Shown here: positions 34,500 to 45,841 of the stretch, piece by piece
How the letters are laid out: each line of letters starts with the position of its first letter
Numbering within the stretch: the stretch's first letter is position 1
NCBI GenBank assembly: GCA_003255025.1
Contig: QANY01011928.1
Location: forward strand, 1,100,052 to 1,164,051
DNA: 64,000 bases
Source of the DNA: Datisca glomerata
Lineage: Eukaryota > Streptophyta > Magnoliopsida > Cucurbitales > Datiscaceae
Direction of reading: 5' to 3'
The notes under the pieces: model-generated
The model's database searches: none
Told to the model about the DNA's origin: nothing
What the model saw: the letters and a program-made list of their open reading frames with translations, nothing else
Program-made: the position numbers and the translations under genes

Positions 34500-35700
34500 G
34501 CTTTCCAGGATAAGTCATCACAACCTTTTCATTTATATTCTTAGAATCTGAATAGAAACTTTTACAAATTTTATCACCCTGCATTTTATCACAACTTGCA
34601 GCAATAAGGACCTCCTAGAGGTTTACATTTTTAACCCATTCCTCCTGATCATTCTTTTGCCTTTTGCTACCAGTCAATTTCTTGCTTTATTTGCTACTAC
34701 TCCCTTTGTCTACTCTACCCTCATACCTTCTAACCTCTTTCTTTTCCTTAGTGGTTACAGTAAAAATACATATGTCTATAAGTACATCCACCTTTCTAGT
34801 ACCAGTCATGTTATTCCCCGGTATTAACGGGACTACCATTACTTTTGAGCAAGAAGTAACCATCTCATAATAGTATCCTTATTGTTCCTTCAAGATTTGG
34901 AGTCTGGCCTCCATCTTATCTAGCCTCATGTCCAGGGGTGTTCCAATCTATCATCCTTCCTTCAACCAACAGACTATCTTTGAAATAACCAAGAGTCTTT
35001 AGATTTGCTTTAAACTTAAGTCATTCTCCAAATAAGTGCTCCTTACTCCCATTCACTTCCTGGCAGAATCGAGTATCATGGCAAATATTCTCATATCGGA
35101 AACAGAATAGTGGCAATCTTTCATACCTAAACTCAATCCAAATTGGACTTCTCATTTTTCTCTTTACTCACACCCATACCTTTAATGTTGAGTTGGTATT
35201 AAAGAAAATCCTTACTCTGACTAGTCTAGCAAGATGACCCCTTATCGTGTATTCATCTATATTAATTACTTCACCTACTTGCGCTTCATCACGACAAACT
35301 CAGTAATTCATTCAGGAGGTAAGTCCTGTATTTGAATCCAACTAGACAAGATTCAAATGATATCCTTATGATTGTGTTTTAGGTTCATACTCTTTGAGAA
35401 TAAGCAAATCTCTATTAAAGCTCCACGATCCTTTCCCTTCTACCTTCTGTTTTCCATTTTTATAACCAAACTTGAAAAAAGGAATTCTTGTCGAGGGTCT
35501 ATACATCAAGTCCCTCCTCAATTCCCCAACTATCCTTTAAAACTGAAATCATAGTAGTAACATTTACAATTCTATCAGTTACTATTTTCCCAACCATCCA
35601 AGACTTTTGCTCGAGGCTGTCATTGAGAAGGACATCAAGGTTTAGTATACCCCCATAATTAAGGCTACCCACTACTCTCTCCATAGTTATACACACAAGG
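34500..35700 (-). pseudogene. LINE-E ORF1: gag-like protein (DUF4283, zf-CCHC_4), broken
   Basis: DUF4283 reads MVGKIVTDRIVNVTTMISVL and SWGIEEGLDV (35499-35696), then FKFGYKNGKQKVEGKGSWSF and NRDLLILKEYEPKTQS after a frame break. The knuckle region is FRYENICHDTRFCQEVNG (near 35060), and a C-terminal coiled stretch reads LDKMEARLQILKEQ. Stops are scattered. It sits directly upstream of ORF2, as in intact LINEs. Confidence 0.75.
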
Positions 35701-35930
35701 CTTACTCAGAAGAAATAAATGAGATAACCAGGCCACTAAAGGCATCACAGGATGGTTGGAACAAACAGTAAAACTATAGGACGAAGAAGATTCCCAGGAT
35801 GGACAATGAGAATCAAGAAATTGAGAAGCGAATGAGAAGAACAATAAGAAGGAACACAAGTCTTGAAAGCTCCTAACCCTTCTCTGAGAGAAGGCTAGAA
35901 AACGAATTACGAGCAATCTTTTTTATTTTC

Positions 35931-37419
35931 TAGATCTCTTGAGTTTGGTTTTAATCATATGAAACGCACACAAAAAAGACACACATGGTAGTGTTTAGCA
36001 AATCCAATTCATTTTGAGATGCATGTAAAGTACACACGAGGAACAAAAGGTTATGCTAATTTTTGCATCGTCAAAATTTGTGAGAATAAATAATACGGGA
36101 GGAAAATTGATGGGAATATAAGAAAAAACTAAAATAACAAATGTTTATCATAAATATTATTTTTAGATTTTTTTTCTTAACAATAACTGGGCATGATTGC
36201 CAAAATCGAGATCTTATATAGAATTGTGGCTCTCGTGAATTAGATCGTATCATAGATCGTAAGATCCTATCATATACTTGTAGTATTATAAAAAACATAA
36301 TTTACCGAACTACATATTAAAATTCTTGAATATAGTTAATTAATAAATGATAAAATTCATAATTTTATTAAAGTGAAATTTAAATAAATAAATAATAATT
36401 TAAAAAATGAACAGATTAAATGAATATATAAGATTTTTTTATGAGTATCTTACAAAATTATAGTCTAAGGGATCGTAAGATCATACTAATTTTAGTCAAA
36501 AGAAATTATAATAGGATCATAAGATCCTCCTAACTTAAGATTCCACATATGAATTAGATCATTGGGGTTTGAAATGATAATAAAATATAAGATCTTATTA
36601 TCCAAGTCGGGAGTTTAACAAGCTTGCTAAAGTGGAATATGAGGACTCACTGTGAGGCCATATAAATTGATGGCTAGGATCAAACATGGCACCACAATTC
36701 CTAGCAAAATTCTAATATGTTCCCTTTTTTTTCTTAATACTCCTTTCAACAAATCATAGCCTCAGTCTAGCTCTCATGATATATCAAATTCAATGCACAA
36801 GGAACTCATCCAAAGATGAGCAAAGCCATTTCACTGATTGATCATAAATAGAAAATTCTTTCACTAAGTAGGGAAGATATAATTGACAATGAGTGAGGAC
36901 ATGAGAAAAATGCAAGTGGAATTCATATCGGAATCAAGAAATCGAATAGGGTAGACATAAAAAGCTCCACCCAACCTTGAAGCGCAGGAAGAAGAAGAGA
37001 GAGAAGCAGTTGACTTCTTGAGTGAGACTAATGGCTTTGTTCATGAAGTAAGCATTCAGTAAAGAGGGTGACATCGTTTGCAGGCAACAAAGGCGTACAA
37101 AATTTTGGAAGAATGAAGATGAAAAAGAAAAAATAAGGCTCCAAAGAGTCAAACTGCGAGAGAATACATTATAGAGTCATAAAATAGAAAAAATATTTAT
37201 CGTTGGGTACAGACTACGAATTAGACAGAGAAAGACACTCAGGCTTAGAAAGATCAGAAGATTGTAGAAGATAAAGAGTAAAGAAATTTTATCACCTTTT
37301 TGATATTTTGATCTCGTATCTTTGATTGAGTCAATCTTCTTTCGCTTGGAAATCACCTTCCCATTGTCAAAAAAATAAAACACGTGGGAAAATGAAAATT
37401 ATGTGTCAATCAAATAGCA
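35931..37419. other. Intergenic DNA with GATC-centred microrepeats, no gene seen
   Basis: Around 36190-36600 the motifs GATCGTAAGATC, GATCATAAGATCC and GAATTAGATC recur, suggesting a worn inverted-repeat element whose ends I cannot fix. Short open frames at 36934-37152 and 37177-37383 have no recognisable family. Confidence 0.45.
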
Positions 37420-37427
37420 TGCGCAAA

Positions 37428-38325
37428 CAGTGATGGATCCAAAATTTTAATTTAAGGGAACATCGTCGAACATAAAAGTATAAATGTCAAATTTATAATT
37501 TTTTCCTCGAAATTTCACACATTCATTTATTACAATTATTTTAAGAAACGTCATTTTGTGTCACTAACTAATTTTTATTGATATCATCATAATAATTGAT
37601 TATATAAAAAATTAATGATTATATTCTTTGTTTTTTTAAATCGCAACAACGATGTGTGATTACTCTATTGTAACCAAATTTAATAAAAAAATGAAATAGA
37701 AAGCAGCATTTTCTAAGAAATCATAGATTCTAAAATACATTATGGTAATAAATTAAATGTTAAAATAAGTTATGTATTTAAATTAATATCCAAGTTCTTA
37801 GTTTTTTAATCAAATTATGCTTGATTTAAGAGTACTAAAAATAATATATGACTATCTAATTTTGATTAATACATATCAAATGAAACACTAGAAATTATGT
37901 ACTTACGAGTAAGAAACAAACTTAAAACAAAATTGAATAATGAAACAAAAGTATCTAACAAAAAGTAATCAATTTTATGAGAAAGTAAAATAAAAGTAAT
38001 ATTAGACCAAAAAATTAAGTAAAAGAAGTCATGTAAAAAATTAAATGCAAGTAATTGGACACAAAATAAGTTAAATCTAATGCCAAATGATAGTAGAATC
38101 GTAATAAAAAAAAATATAACACAAACGTAGGGACATTGTCAAGACCTTTCTTTTTTTAAAAAAAAATATCTTTTACCAATGGGATATATCATATTCCACA
38201 GAGGGTGTACTACAAAATAATCCTAAATACCATATAAAACATTTATTATCGAAACCATAAAAAAATTAAAACCGAGGGGTCAGGAGGCACATGCCCATAG
38301 TGGTCCCAAGGTAAATCTGCCCCTG
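37428..38325. mobile_element. hAT-like non-autonomous element (898 bp)
   Basis: Starts CAGTGATGGATCC and ends GATTTACC-type sequence whose other strand starts CAGGGGCAGATTT. CAG-G termini are typical of hAT elements. Flanks are TGCGCAAA (37420-37427) and TGTGCAAA (38326-38333), an 8-bp target duplication with one mismatch, as expected for hAT. There is no coding capacity and the interior is AT-rich. Confidence 0.7.
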
Positions 38326-38394
38326 TGTGCAAATGATATATCGGTATTCATATCAAGGATAAAATAATTGAATGGGTAATTCTATACTGACCTA

Positions 38395-38720
38395 AGTTAC
38401 AAATCAATTTTAATTGATTAAGTGATGTGTCAATCATTAATGGTTTAATTTGATAAATCATCATAAGGAATGAAAAATACAAACTTATGAATAATTAATA
38501 CATTATTTGATTATTTAAAACTTGATCCATAACTTGATATGTTTATAATTACTCAGTATGAATAATTCTAGATAAATCAAAGTTATGAACTGAGTATTTA
38601 AGGACCAAGTGATTTGTCATTTTAATAATAAACTAATATTTTGTTACTCATTAAATGATTTATCAAATCAACCTATCAATTAATAATACATCACTTGGTT
38701 AGTTGTGATCATTGTTCATC
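38395..38720. repeat. Fold-back (MITE-like) inverted repeat
   Basis: The left part (AAGTGATGTGTCAATCATTA then TTGATAAATCAT) is matched on the opposite strand by the right part (CAAGTGATGTATTATTAATT then TTGATAAATCATTTAAT). The arms are roughly 70 bp and imperfect, around a 190-bp AT-rich centre. No coding sequence. Target duplication not resolved. Confidence 0.65.
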
Positions 38721-38814
38721 TACACTTACACAAATTAAGAATGTAATTTTTCCATGCGCTCTTAAGCCATAAGAGTAGTTGGATATTAAGAGACTTTCTG
38801 CACAAAGAAACATG

Positions 38815-39110
38815 GGTTTTGGCGATGAAAATTCATGTCGCTAAAATTCTCCAATTTCATAGGTAAAGACCTTTGCAGATGAAATTTACTTCGTCGCTAG
38901 GTTCGTTGCCTAAACCTCATTGGGATCAGGTTTGTTCGACTAATCCTTTAGTTCATTGCTAAAGATTTTAACGACGAACATCGCGTTGTCACTAAAACCT
39001 TTTGGTGACGAACATACCTGTTATCGCATAGATTTTTTAGCAACGAGACTTGATTCATCACAGCCTCACCGGTGAATGTTTTCAGCGCCGAGATTCTTTC
39101 GTCAAGAAAT
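38815..39110. repeat. GTCGCTAAA-type microrepeat cluster
   Basis: Alternating half-sites such as TTTTGGCGATGAAA, GTCGCTAAAATT, TTCGTCGCTAGG, GACGAACATCGCGTTGTC and TTTTGGTGACGAAC recur about every 40 bp in both orientations. Further weak copies lie at 39445-39500. Similar CGACGAAA/TTTCGTCG repeats are common in plant DNA transposons, but no transposase is visible here. Confidence 0.7.
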
Positions 39111-39890
39111 TTTGGAAAATTATCAGAAAAACATATTACAATGAATTATTTCATCACGTAAAGCTATATCTGCATAAAATTTACATTTTTTATATTTTCC
39201 TGCGCCTAAAATATAATTTTTTTACATATCATAACTTTGCTAAAACCTAATTATTATACAAAATAAAAAAAAAGTACACAATATTTTTGTAAGATTTTAT
39301 ACATACCATGAAAATGTTTGAACATAACAAAGTTTCTCAATAATTACAATAAAACTTCAAAATGTAACAAAGATCCAAAACAATTATAATCACGATCTCA
39401 AAGTTGGTTGAAGAAAACTTCTAAAAACAATGAAAGAATATGGTTCGAAAAATCGTCACAGAATGCATTACGACGAATTGTTATTTTGTTGCTCAAAGTT
39501 GTTTACTACATCAAACATACATTTTTTTATATTTTTCTAAACCTAAAATAGATTCTTGAGAAAATTACCAATTTGATCATCGTAGTTTAGATCATTTTTC
39601 AATTTAGCCATTGTAGTTTAAAAAATCTCAATTTGGTTATCTTATTTTACTTAACATCTCAATATTGTACTTATGTCACTCTCCACTAACTGAGTTTGAC
39701 GGAGACACTGATGTGATGCATTAAGTGATGATGCGATACGCGTGGGATCCATAAATGCACAATCATCTACAAAATTACAATGCTCTCTCTTCCCACTCAC
39801 ATATTTTACATATTTACTTTATTAAAAGGCATTTTTAACATTTACTTTTAAATCATTTTTTTTTACTTTTAACCATTTCTCTCTCTCCAT
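39111..39890. other. AT-rich DNA with CAATTTGG repeats
   Basis: No gene. A motif close to CAATTTGGTCATCGTAGTTT occurs about three times between 39565 and 39640, a pattern often seen at the ends of plant repeats. The rest is A/T homopolymer-rich. Confidence 0.4.
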
Positions 39891-39894
39891 TTTT

Positions 39895-42800
39895 TGTCAA
39901 AGAAAAGAGAAGGGGTGTAATAACATCCAAACAGAAAGAGTCATTCATTAATCACTAAGAGAATACATAAAAGCAATGGGCATACCCTAGGGAAAAAACA
40001 AAATGAAACTCAAGTTGGAGAATGAAATTAGTAGGTGCACCAGGACGTCCCAGCTAGGCTGGCACCTCCTTAGCACCCTTATCATCTAAACTAGACCAAC
40101 CAAAGTAAAGAAAAGAGCCGGAAGAAACACCACAAGCGGAGTCTCAACAAGAATAAAAGCTCAAAGAAACCCCTCTGGCTAGCCTCGTTAAAACCTTTCC
40201 TAGAAGAAAACCCCAAAGAGGAAAACCCAGAAAATGAAAAAGTACTAGCCAAAAGCAAGGATTATAAACCAAGAAAGTTAAAAACTAAATGAAATATATC
40301 CTCTGAAACATTCAAAACAGTATCACCCAAAGCATATTTACCCATCTTCACACAATATCCGCCGAATGATTATTCTCTCTAGGACAATGAGAGAAAACCA
40401 CATGATTAAAGCTACTTGTGAGATGAATAATGTCGGTGAATATAGGAGTAACATCCCGAGATGCATGATTGCTAGCTTTGATATCATTAATTAAGATCAA
40501 AGAATTAGAGAAAATACTAATGTCATCAATACCACCCTAAGAAGATTTTTTGATAGCCTAAAGTAATGCACAAACCTTGGCAAGAATAACACAAGACACA
40601 TCAGATCTCTTATCCAAACCAGCAGCAAACAAATTTCTATCTGGATCTCATAGGCACCAACCCAAACCAGCCATACCGTTCTCTATATCCCATGATGCAT
40701 CTGAATGAAGTCTCCAACCCCGAACTTCCATCGAATTGAAAAACTGATTAAGAGGAGGATGATCAAAAACTCCATCCGAAGATGAGATCTAACTCTCCAT
40801 ATGCACATCAACCACTTTAACTGTATCCAATGGATCAAAAATAGCATATTCAAAATAAGCTTTATTCCTGCACTTCTAGATTCTCCATATGCCAAAAATA
40901 AACCACTGCATGAGCCAATCCTAATATGGGTGTTTCTCCAGTTTATCGACAATTAACGTCTAAAAGTTCATAAAGGAGGCTCTTTCAAGTCTGCTTGAGT
41001 CTAGATTAAGAGGGTTAACTAACCAAAATTTAGAAGCAAAACTACAAGAAAAAATTATATGTTTAACATATTCCTCCTCAAACCCACAAATGTGACAAAC
41101 ATGATCAATATTCATTCCTCTCCTCACCAGGTTTCCTTTACAAGCAAGAAAATTGTTCAAACATCTCCAGGTAAAGTCTTAAGTTTAGGGAGAACTTTTA
41201 GTCTCCAGATCGCTTCCATACTTGCTTATTGATCAAACGAAAACTAGATTCGCCCTTACCTTTCTTACCCACACTACCATTTTCGTGAAGAAAGCAAGTC
41301 ACTCTATGACCTGATTTCACAGTGTTCAATCCTTCTACCGAGTGATGCCAGACTTGAATATCTGAATTATCGTGCGTACTAACTAGAATCTGCCTAATAA
41401 TGCTATGGTGCTCTTGTCGAAAAATTGAATTAATTAACTAGATATTCCAACCCCCTCCATCCGGATGAAAAAGATCCATAACTTTAGAAAATTCAGAAAT
41501 CTTAAGCGTCAAAACTTTGAAAGCATAAGCATAAGCATAAAGCTAAAAATATACCTACACTTCATCTCACGCCATGCACCAGGATTTTTTTACCTTCACA
41601 CAAACTACGCCAGCCCCATGATGGACGTCTCCCAACCGAAGCAGAAAGAAAATCAGAATCTCAAAAATATTTACTCTTTAGGAACGAGGCAAGCAGAGAA
41701 TTCGGGTTAGACAGGATCCTCCACCCTTGTTTAGCCAACAACGCTAAATTAAAAGAAGATAAGTCTTTAAATCCCAATCCACATTCTAACTTGGGATGAG
41801 CAATTTTATCCCACGAACCCCAGTGGACACCTAACTTGCAAGGAGATGAGCTCCACTAGTAATTTTCCTGATAACTATAAAATTTTCTTACACATACTGA
41901 TCGGAAGCTTGAAACAAGATATCGTATAACTGGGGATAATCATCGCTGCAAATTTGATTAAAATTTCATGATCAGACGGAGATAAGAATTTATTTGACCA
42001 TCCCAATACACACTAAATGATTCTGTCTATAATGCTTCTAAAAACCTCAGTCTTCAAAATTCCAAAATCAATCTCCACTCTCAAATATTTTTCTAACGAA
42101 TATGCTCGTCTAATGCCTACTAGGCCAGCAAGATCATTATGTTTGAAGCTAGGAATGTTGTTACCAAAGAAAATTAAACTTTTCTACTTATTAACCTCTT
42201 GCCCTGAAGCTACGCCATATTTACTCAAAATATCCAACAATGCCACAATCTCAACATCAGAAGCTTTACAAAATAGCAAAGTAAATATGCGAAATACTAG
42301 GACCGGATGCAGAGGCTCTGAAGTAAGAAATCAAGCCGATATCATTAGCCCTACTGATCATCCTTGAAAGAACTTCAGCACAGATAATAAACAAGAGCGG
42401 AGAGAGAGGATCTCCCTTTCTTAGACCTCTGCTCAGGGAAACACTTTTACTTAGCTAACTATTTAGAGAGATACTATATTTAACAATTGAGATGCATTCA
42501 AACTCCACTTTCTCCATTTATCAGAAAACCCGAACTTTTCCATGGCCGCCAGAAGAAAATTCCACTCGACTTTATTTTACGCTTTGGACATATCAATTTT
42601 GTATTTTCACATCGTCTTATTTCCATTTCTTTCAAATCCGAAGAGAATGCAAAATCTCATGTGCAATCATTACATTATCAATAATATGATGACCAGGAAT
42701 AAAAGCACTTGACCAACTCCTATAATCTTATCAACGACTCTTTTAAGACGATTAGTAAGAATCATAGAGATAGTTTTATAAGAGATATTATAAAGATTGA

Positions 42801-43005
42801 TAGGACGAAGCTGAGACATATTCCTAGGATAATTCACTTTCAGAATAAGTACAATGTGTGTATGATTAATGTCAAAAGGAAAAGAGCAAGTATAAAAAAA
42901 TCTCATGTACCATAGTGATAACATTCAGACTGATGATATTCCAATTTTGATGAAAGAAGGCGGCGGTGAAACCATCATGACCTGGAGATTTGGAAGGGTG
43001 GATGT
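39895..43005 (-). mobile_element. LINE-F: 5'-truncated L1-type LINE, catalytic Asp pair lost
   Basis: The minus strand starts at RT entry (SPGHDGFTAAFFHQNWN, near 43000). It continues HIVLILKVNYPRNMSQLRPI and TNRLKRVVDKIIGVGQ (42670-42890), then GDPLSPLLFIICAEVLSRMI (near 42400). Where FADD should be it reads IYFAILFCKAS-like sequence (42262-42290), so about 12 bp with both aspartates are missing. C-terminal RT FLSPSDHEILIKFAAMIIPS, zf-RVT CHICGFEEEYVKHIIFSC (41060-41100), RNase H remnants (40330-40900) and the LINE-A-like 3' UTR (to 39895) follow. Many stops. Confidence 0.8.
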
Positions 43006-43009
43006 TTGG

Positions 43010-44760
43010 TACAGGGATAATCAATTGGTTGATGTTGTTGACTTTATTCCAGTGAGAGAAGGTGCATGTGAAACTTCAGGTTCGACTAGGCCTATTTCTG
43101 GCGAAAAGTGGATTTTGGGCCTAGTGATTCTTTGGTTGAAATAAAAGTAAGCCAAGACTTTAATTCCCATTTAGCCTTTAATTTGGGCAAAAGTAAAGAG
43201 AAATCCAATGATGTTTAACCTTGAACCGCTTATTGAACAAATACACAAAAAATGGACTTGAAAACTTGAGTTGCCTATTCTCCCAAAACCAGCCCTAGAA
43301 AATTAATAGGACAACTGAGATCTAAGAGGTATAAGGGTAGCTCATCGAAGTTGATCATGCATGAGAACATTAGGGATGTTGAGTTCATGCAGGGTGTCAA
43401 ACGTAAGGCAGTGAAGTAGTTGGAAATTCTAGTTCCAGTTTATTAGAACATGGAGTATTGAATAGGTTGAAAGAAGATGTTCAGACTCAAAATGATGATG
43501 ATGATCTTGATAAGGTGAAGGTAGCCAACCCAAATTGACCCCAAAGTTATCAATAAAAGTCCTGGGTGTCAGGGTGTGGGGAATCCTCTGATAGTTTCCA
43601 CATTGCGAAGGTTAGCCAAATCCCATTCCCCAAACTTTATTTTTGTTACATGAAACTAAAAATAAGAGTAAAATAGTGGATTAACTTAAAGTGGTTGTTA
43701 ATGCTTCGAGTTCGTTCGTTGTGAATCCGGACGGTACTAAAGAGGGTCTCGCGATGTTTTGTAAGGATAATAATTCAGTTCAACGAATTAAATACGAAAG
43801 TTTTTTTAATTGAAGTTTGGGTTGTGGATGTGGTTAATTCTAAAGTTTGAAGGTTATTTGTAGTTTATATTAGCCATGAGCTTGAGGTTCGAGTCCAACA
43901 ATTAATCTCTTTTGGCAATCATATTAAAGCTTGTTCTGAGACTTGCATTGTTATTGGGGATTTTAATGATCTGATGCGTTCTGAAGAGAAATTTAGAGGT
44001 AATGCCCGAGATCCCAACAGTTTTAGTTTACTATTGAATTTTGTGAACAACTGTAACCTGGTGGATATTGGATTTGTGGGTCTGCCCTTTACCTAGGTTA
44101 ACAAGTGTGATTATCCAAATTTGATTAAGGGGAGACTAGATAGATGTTTTACCCATCCGGATTGGCTTCATGATTATCAGTCTGCGAGGCTCTATGATTT
44201 AACATCTCATGGTTCATACCATTTAACATTATCTCAGTTAAAGAGAGGATAAGATACATGCACAAGTTCAAGTACGATAGGAGATGGTTTGAGTTTGAAG
44301 AGTGTATGGAGCTGATTAAATCTGCGAGGGCATCAGAGGGGTATGATAATAGTGGCGGCCAGATCTCTGATAAAATTTCTAAAACCCTTAATTCTATTGT
44401 TCAATGGAGGTGGAAGAAAATACCACTAATTCTAGTAGATTACAGAAGTTGACATGTGCCAAGCTTATAGAAGTTTATTCTCACAGTTTAGTGGATTTTA
44501 AAGAGGTTTGTTCGTTAGAAAAAGACTATCAGGAAGCAGTTATTTAAGAAGAGAAATCCTGGAAGGATACGGCTCATGTTTTATGGCTCCAAAATGGTGA
44601 CAGGGACACTTCATTTTTGGGTTGGAAGATAAGAATGGGGTTTGGTTTACTAATTCTAAGGTTGTTCAAAATATTGCCTTAGAGTATTATCAAAACCTAT
44701 TTCTTTCTTCTCACCCTAGTGCAGAGTTGATTGAGTCGGTATCCAGGAAAAAAATTTGTT
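43010..44760 (+). mobile_element. LINE-H: plus-strand LINE fragment (ORF1 tail and endonuclease)
   Basis: ORF1 tail reads PKTSPRKLIGQLRSKRYKGS and VEFMQGVKRKA (43290-43420). The endonuclease starts GNPLIVSTLRRLAKSHSPNF (43580-43640), has GDFNDLM (near 43960) and ends LTSHGSYHLTLS (near 44210). A linker frame MHKFKYDRRWFEFEECME (44258-44452) and SSHPSAELIESVSRK-like sequence lead to 44750, where the minisatellite begins. RT and RNase H are absent. It abuts LINE-F head to head at about 43008. Confidence 0.75.
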
Positions 44761-45075
44761 AAATGCATTTCAGGAATAGTCTTTGCTGAAACGTTTTAAA
44801 TGCGTTCTAGGAACAAACATTGTCGAAACATCTTAAACGCGTTTCAGGAACAACATTTGCCAAAACGTCTTCAATGCGTTTCAAGAGCAACTTTTACTGA
44901 AACGTCTCAAATGCGTTCTGGGAGCTAACTTTGCTTAAACATCTTAAATGCATTCCGGGAGCTAACTTTGCTGAAACGTCTTAAATGCGTTTCGAGAGCT
45001 AACTTTGTTGAAATGTCTTACACGCATTTCAGGAACAAGCTTTGCTGAAACATCTTAATTGCATTTCAGGATGAC
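44750..45075. repeat. Minisatellite of ~37-bp self-complementary units
   Basis: Eight to nine units of 36-38 bp of the form CTTTGCTGAAACGTCTTAAA plus TGCGTTTCAGGAACAA. Each unit contains arms CTGAAACG and CGTTTCAG separated by nine bases. Units differ by point changes (AACAT, GAGCTAA). It follows the broken LINE-H endpoint directly. Confidence 0.88.
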
Positions 45076-45079
45076 GAAC

Positions 45080-45420
45080 CCGTTATAATTTTTTGGGCTA
45101 TTTTGATGATCACAAAAGTTGAAGTTAAAGTAACAATGCTAAACATAAGATGTTTTTATGCAATTAAAGTTGAACATCGTCGATACGACTTGAAGCGTCT
45201 GAGGGTCATCACATCTACTATCATCCATAGAGGTGGTCTCAAGTCACCCTCCCTATTCGTACAAGCATGCATATAGACAAATAATTGTAATTTTCAAATT
45301 AGGCATATCATAATTAAACATGTGTATTGTGACTTCGAGTACATAAACTTTGGACCTTACACACACGATTGCCTTTGTACTTAACATACCCCTCCTCGGG
45401 TTTTGTAGCATATCAGCCAC
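45080..45420. other. Intergenic DNA, nothing recognised
   Basis: No long frame or repeat. It could belong to the Gypsy remnant that follows on the minus strand. Confidence 0.4.
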
Positions 45421-45426
45421 TTCCTG

Positions 45427-45790
45427 TCATGATGGGCTAGTAGCATGTGATGGAAATGGTTGGTTCCCCGCGACTTCTATGTCTGTGTTAATTATCTCTC
45501 CCTTTTGGAGCTTGTCATGAAAAATCTGTCTCAAAGTTTTACAATCTTTGGTCTCATGACTGGTGTCTCGGTGGAAGCGACAATACCGAGGTGATTCTAT
45601 TTCTTCTCTAGTGGGCAGTTTTCCACCCAAGGTCTTCGCACGACCTTATCCTTGACCCAGACATCCAACAACGCTTCTACCTTATCCATGGAGCAGGAGA
45701 AAGGTGGTAGATCATCCGTGTCGCTTTTGTCTCGTCAACCAAACTAATGTCTTCACCAACATTCAGGATAAACTCTTCCTGAAAAACCTT
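45427..45790 (-). pseudogene. Gypsy-type gag fragment
   Basis: The minus strand reads RYCRFHRDTSHETKDCKTLR and QIFHDKLQKGEI, a pattern typical of plant Ty3/Gypsy gag after the capsid region (CRFH.D..H.T.DC). Upstream, VEALLDVWVKDKVVRRPW in another frame may belong to it. No LTR or pol is present, so it is an isolated fragment. Confidence 0.65.
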
Positions 45791-45841
45791 TGAATCTTTA
45801 CTCACCACTGAATCTGCAATAATCTTATCGATACTATCCTT

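Larger units (their letters stand above)
30986..35930 (-). mobile_element. LINE-E: nearly full-length L1-type LINE, split by Copia-1
   Basis: A minus-strand LINE with ORF1 (about 35700-34500) followed by ORF2 (endonuclease, reverse transcriptase, zf-RVT, RNase H) and a 3' tail now displaced to 21219-21416. The likely 5' leader is 35700-35930. Flanking duplications could not be verified. Confidence 0.82.
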
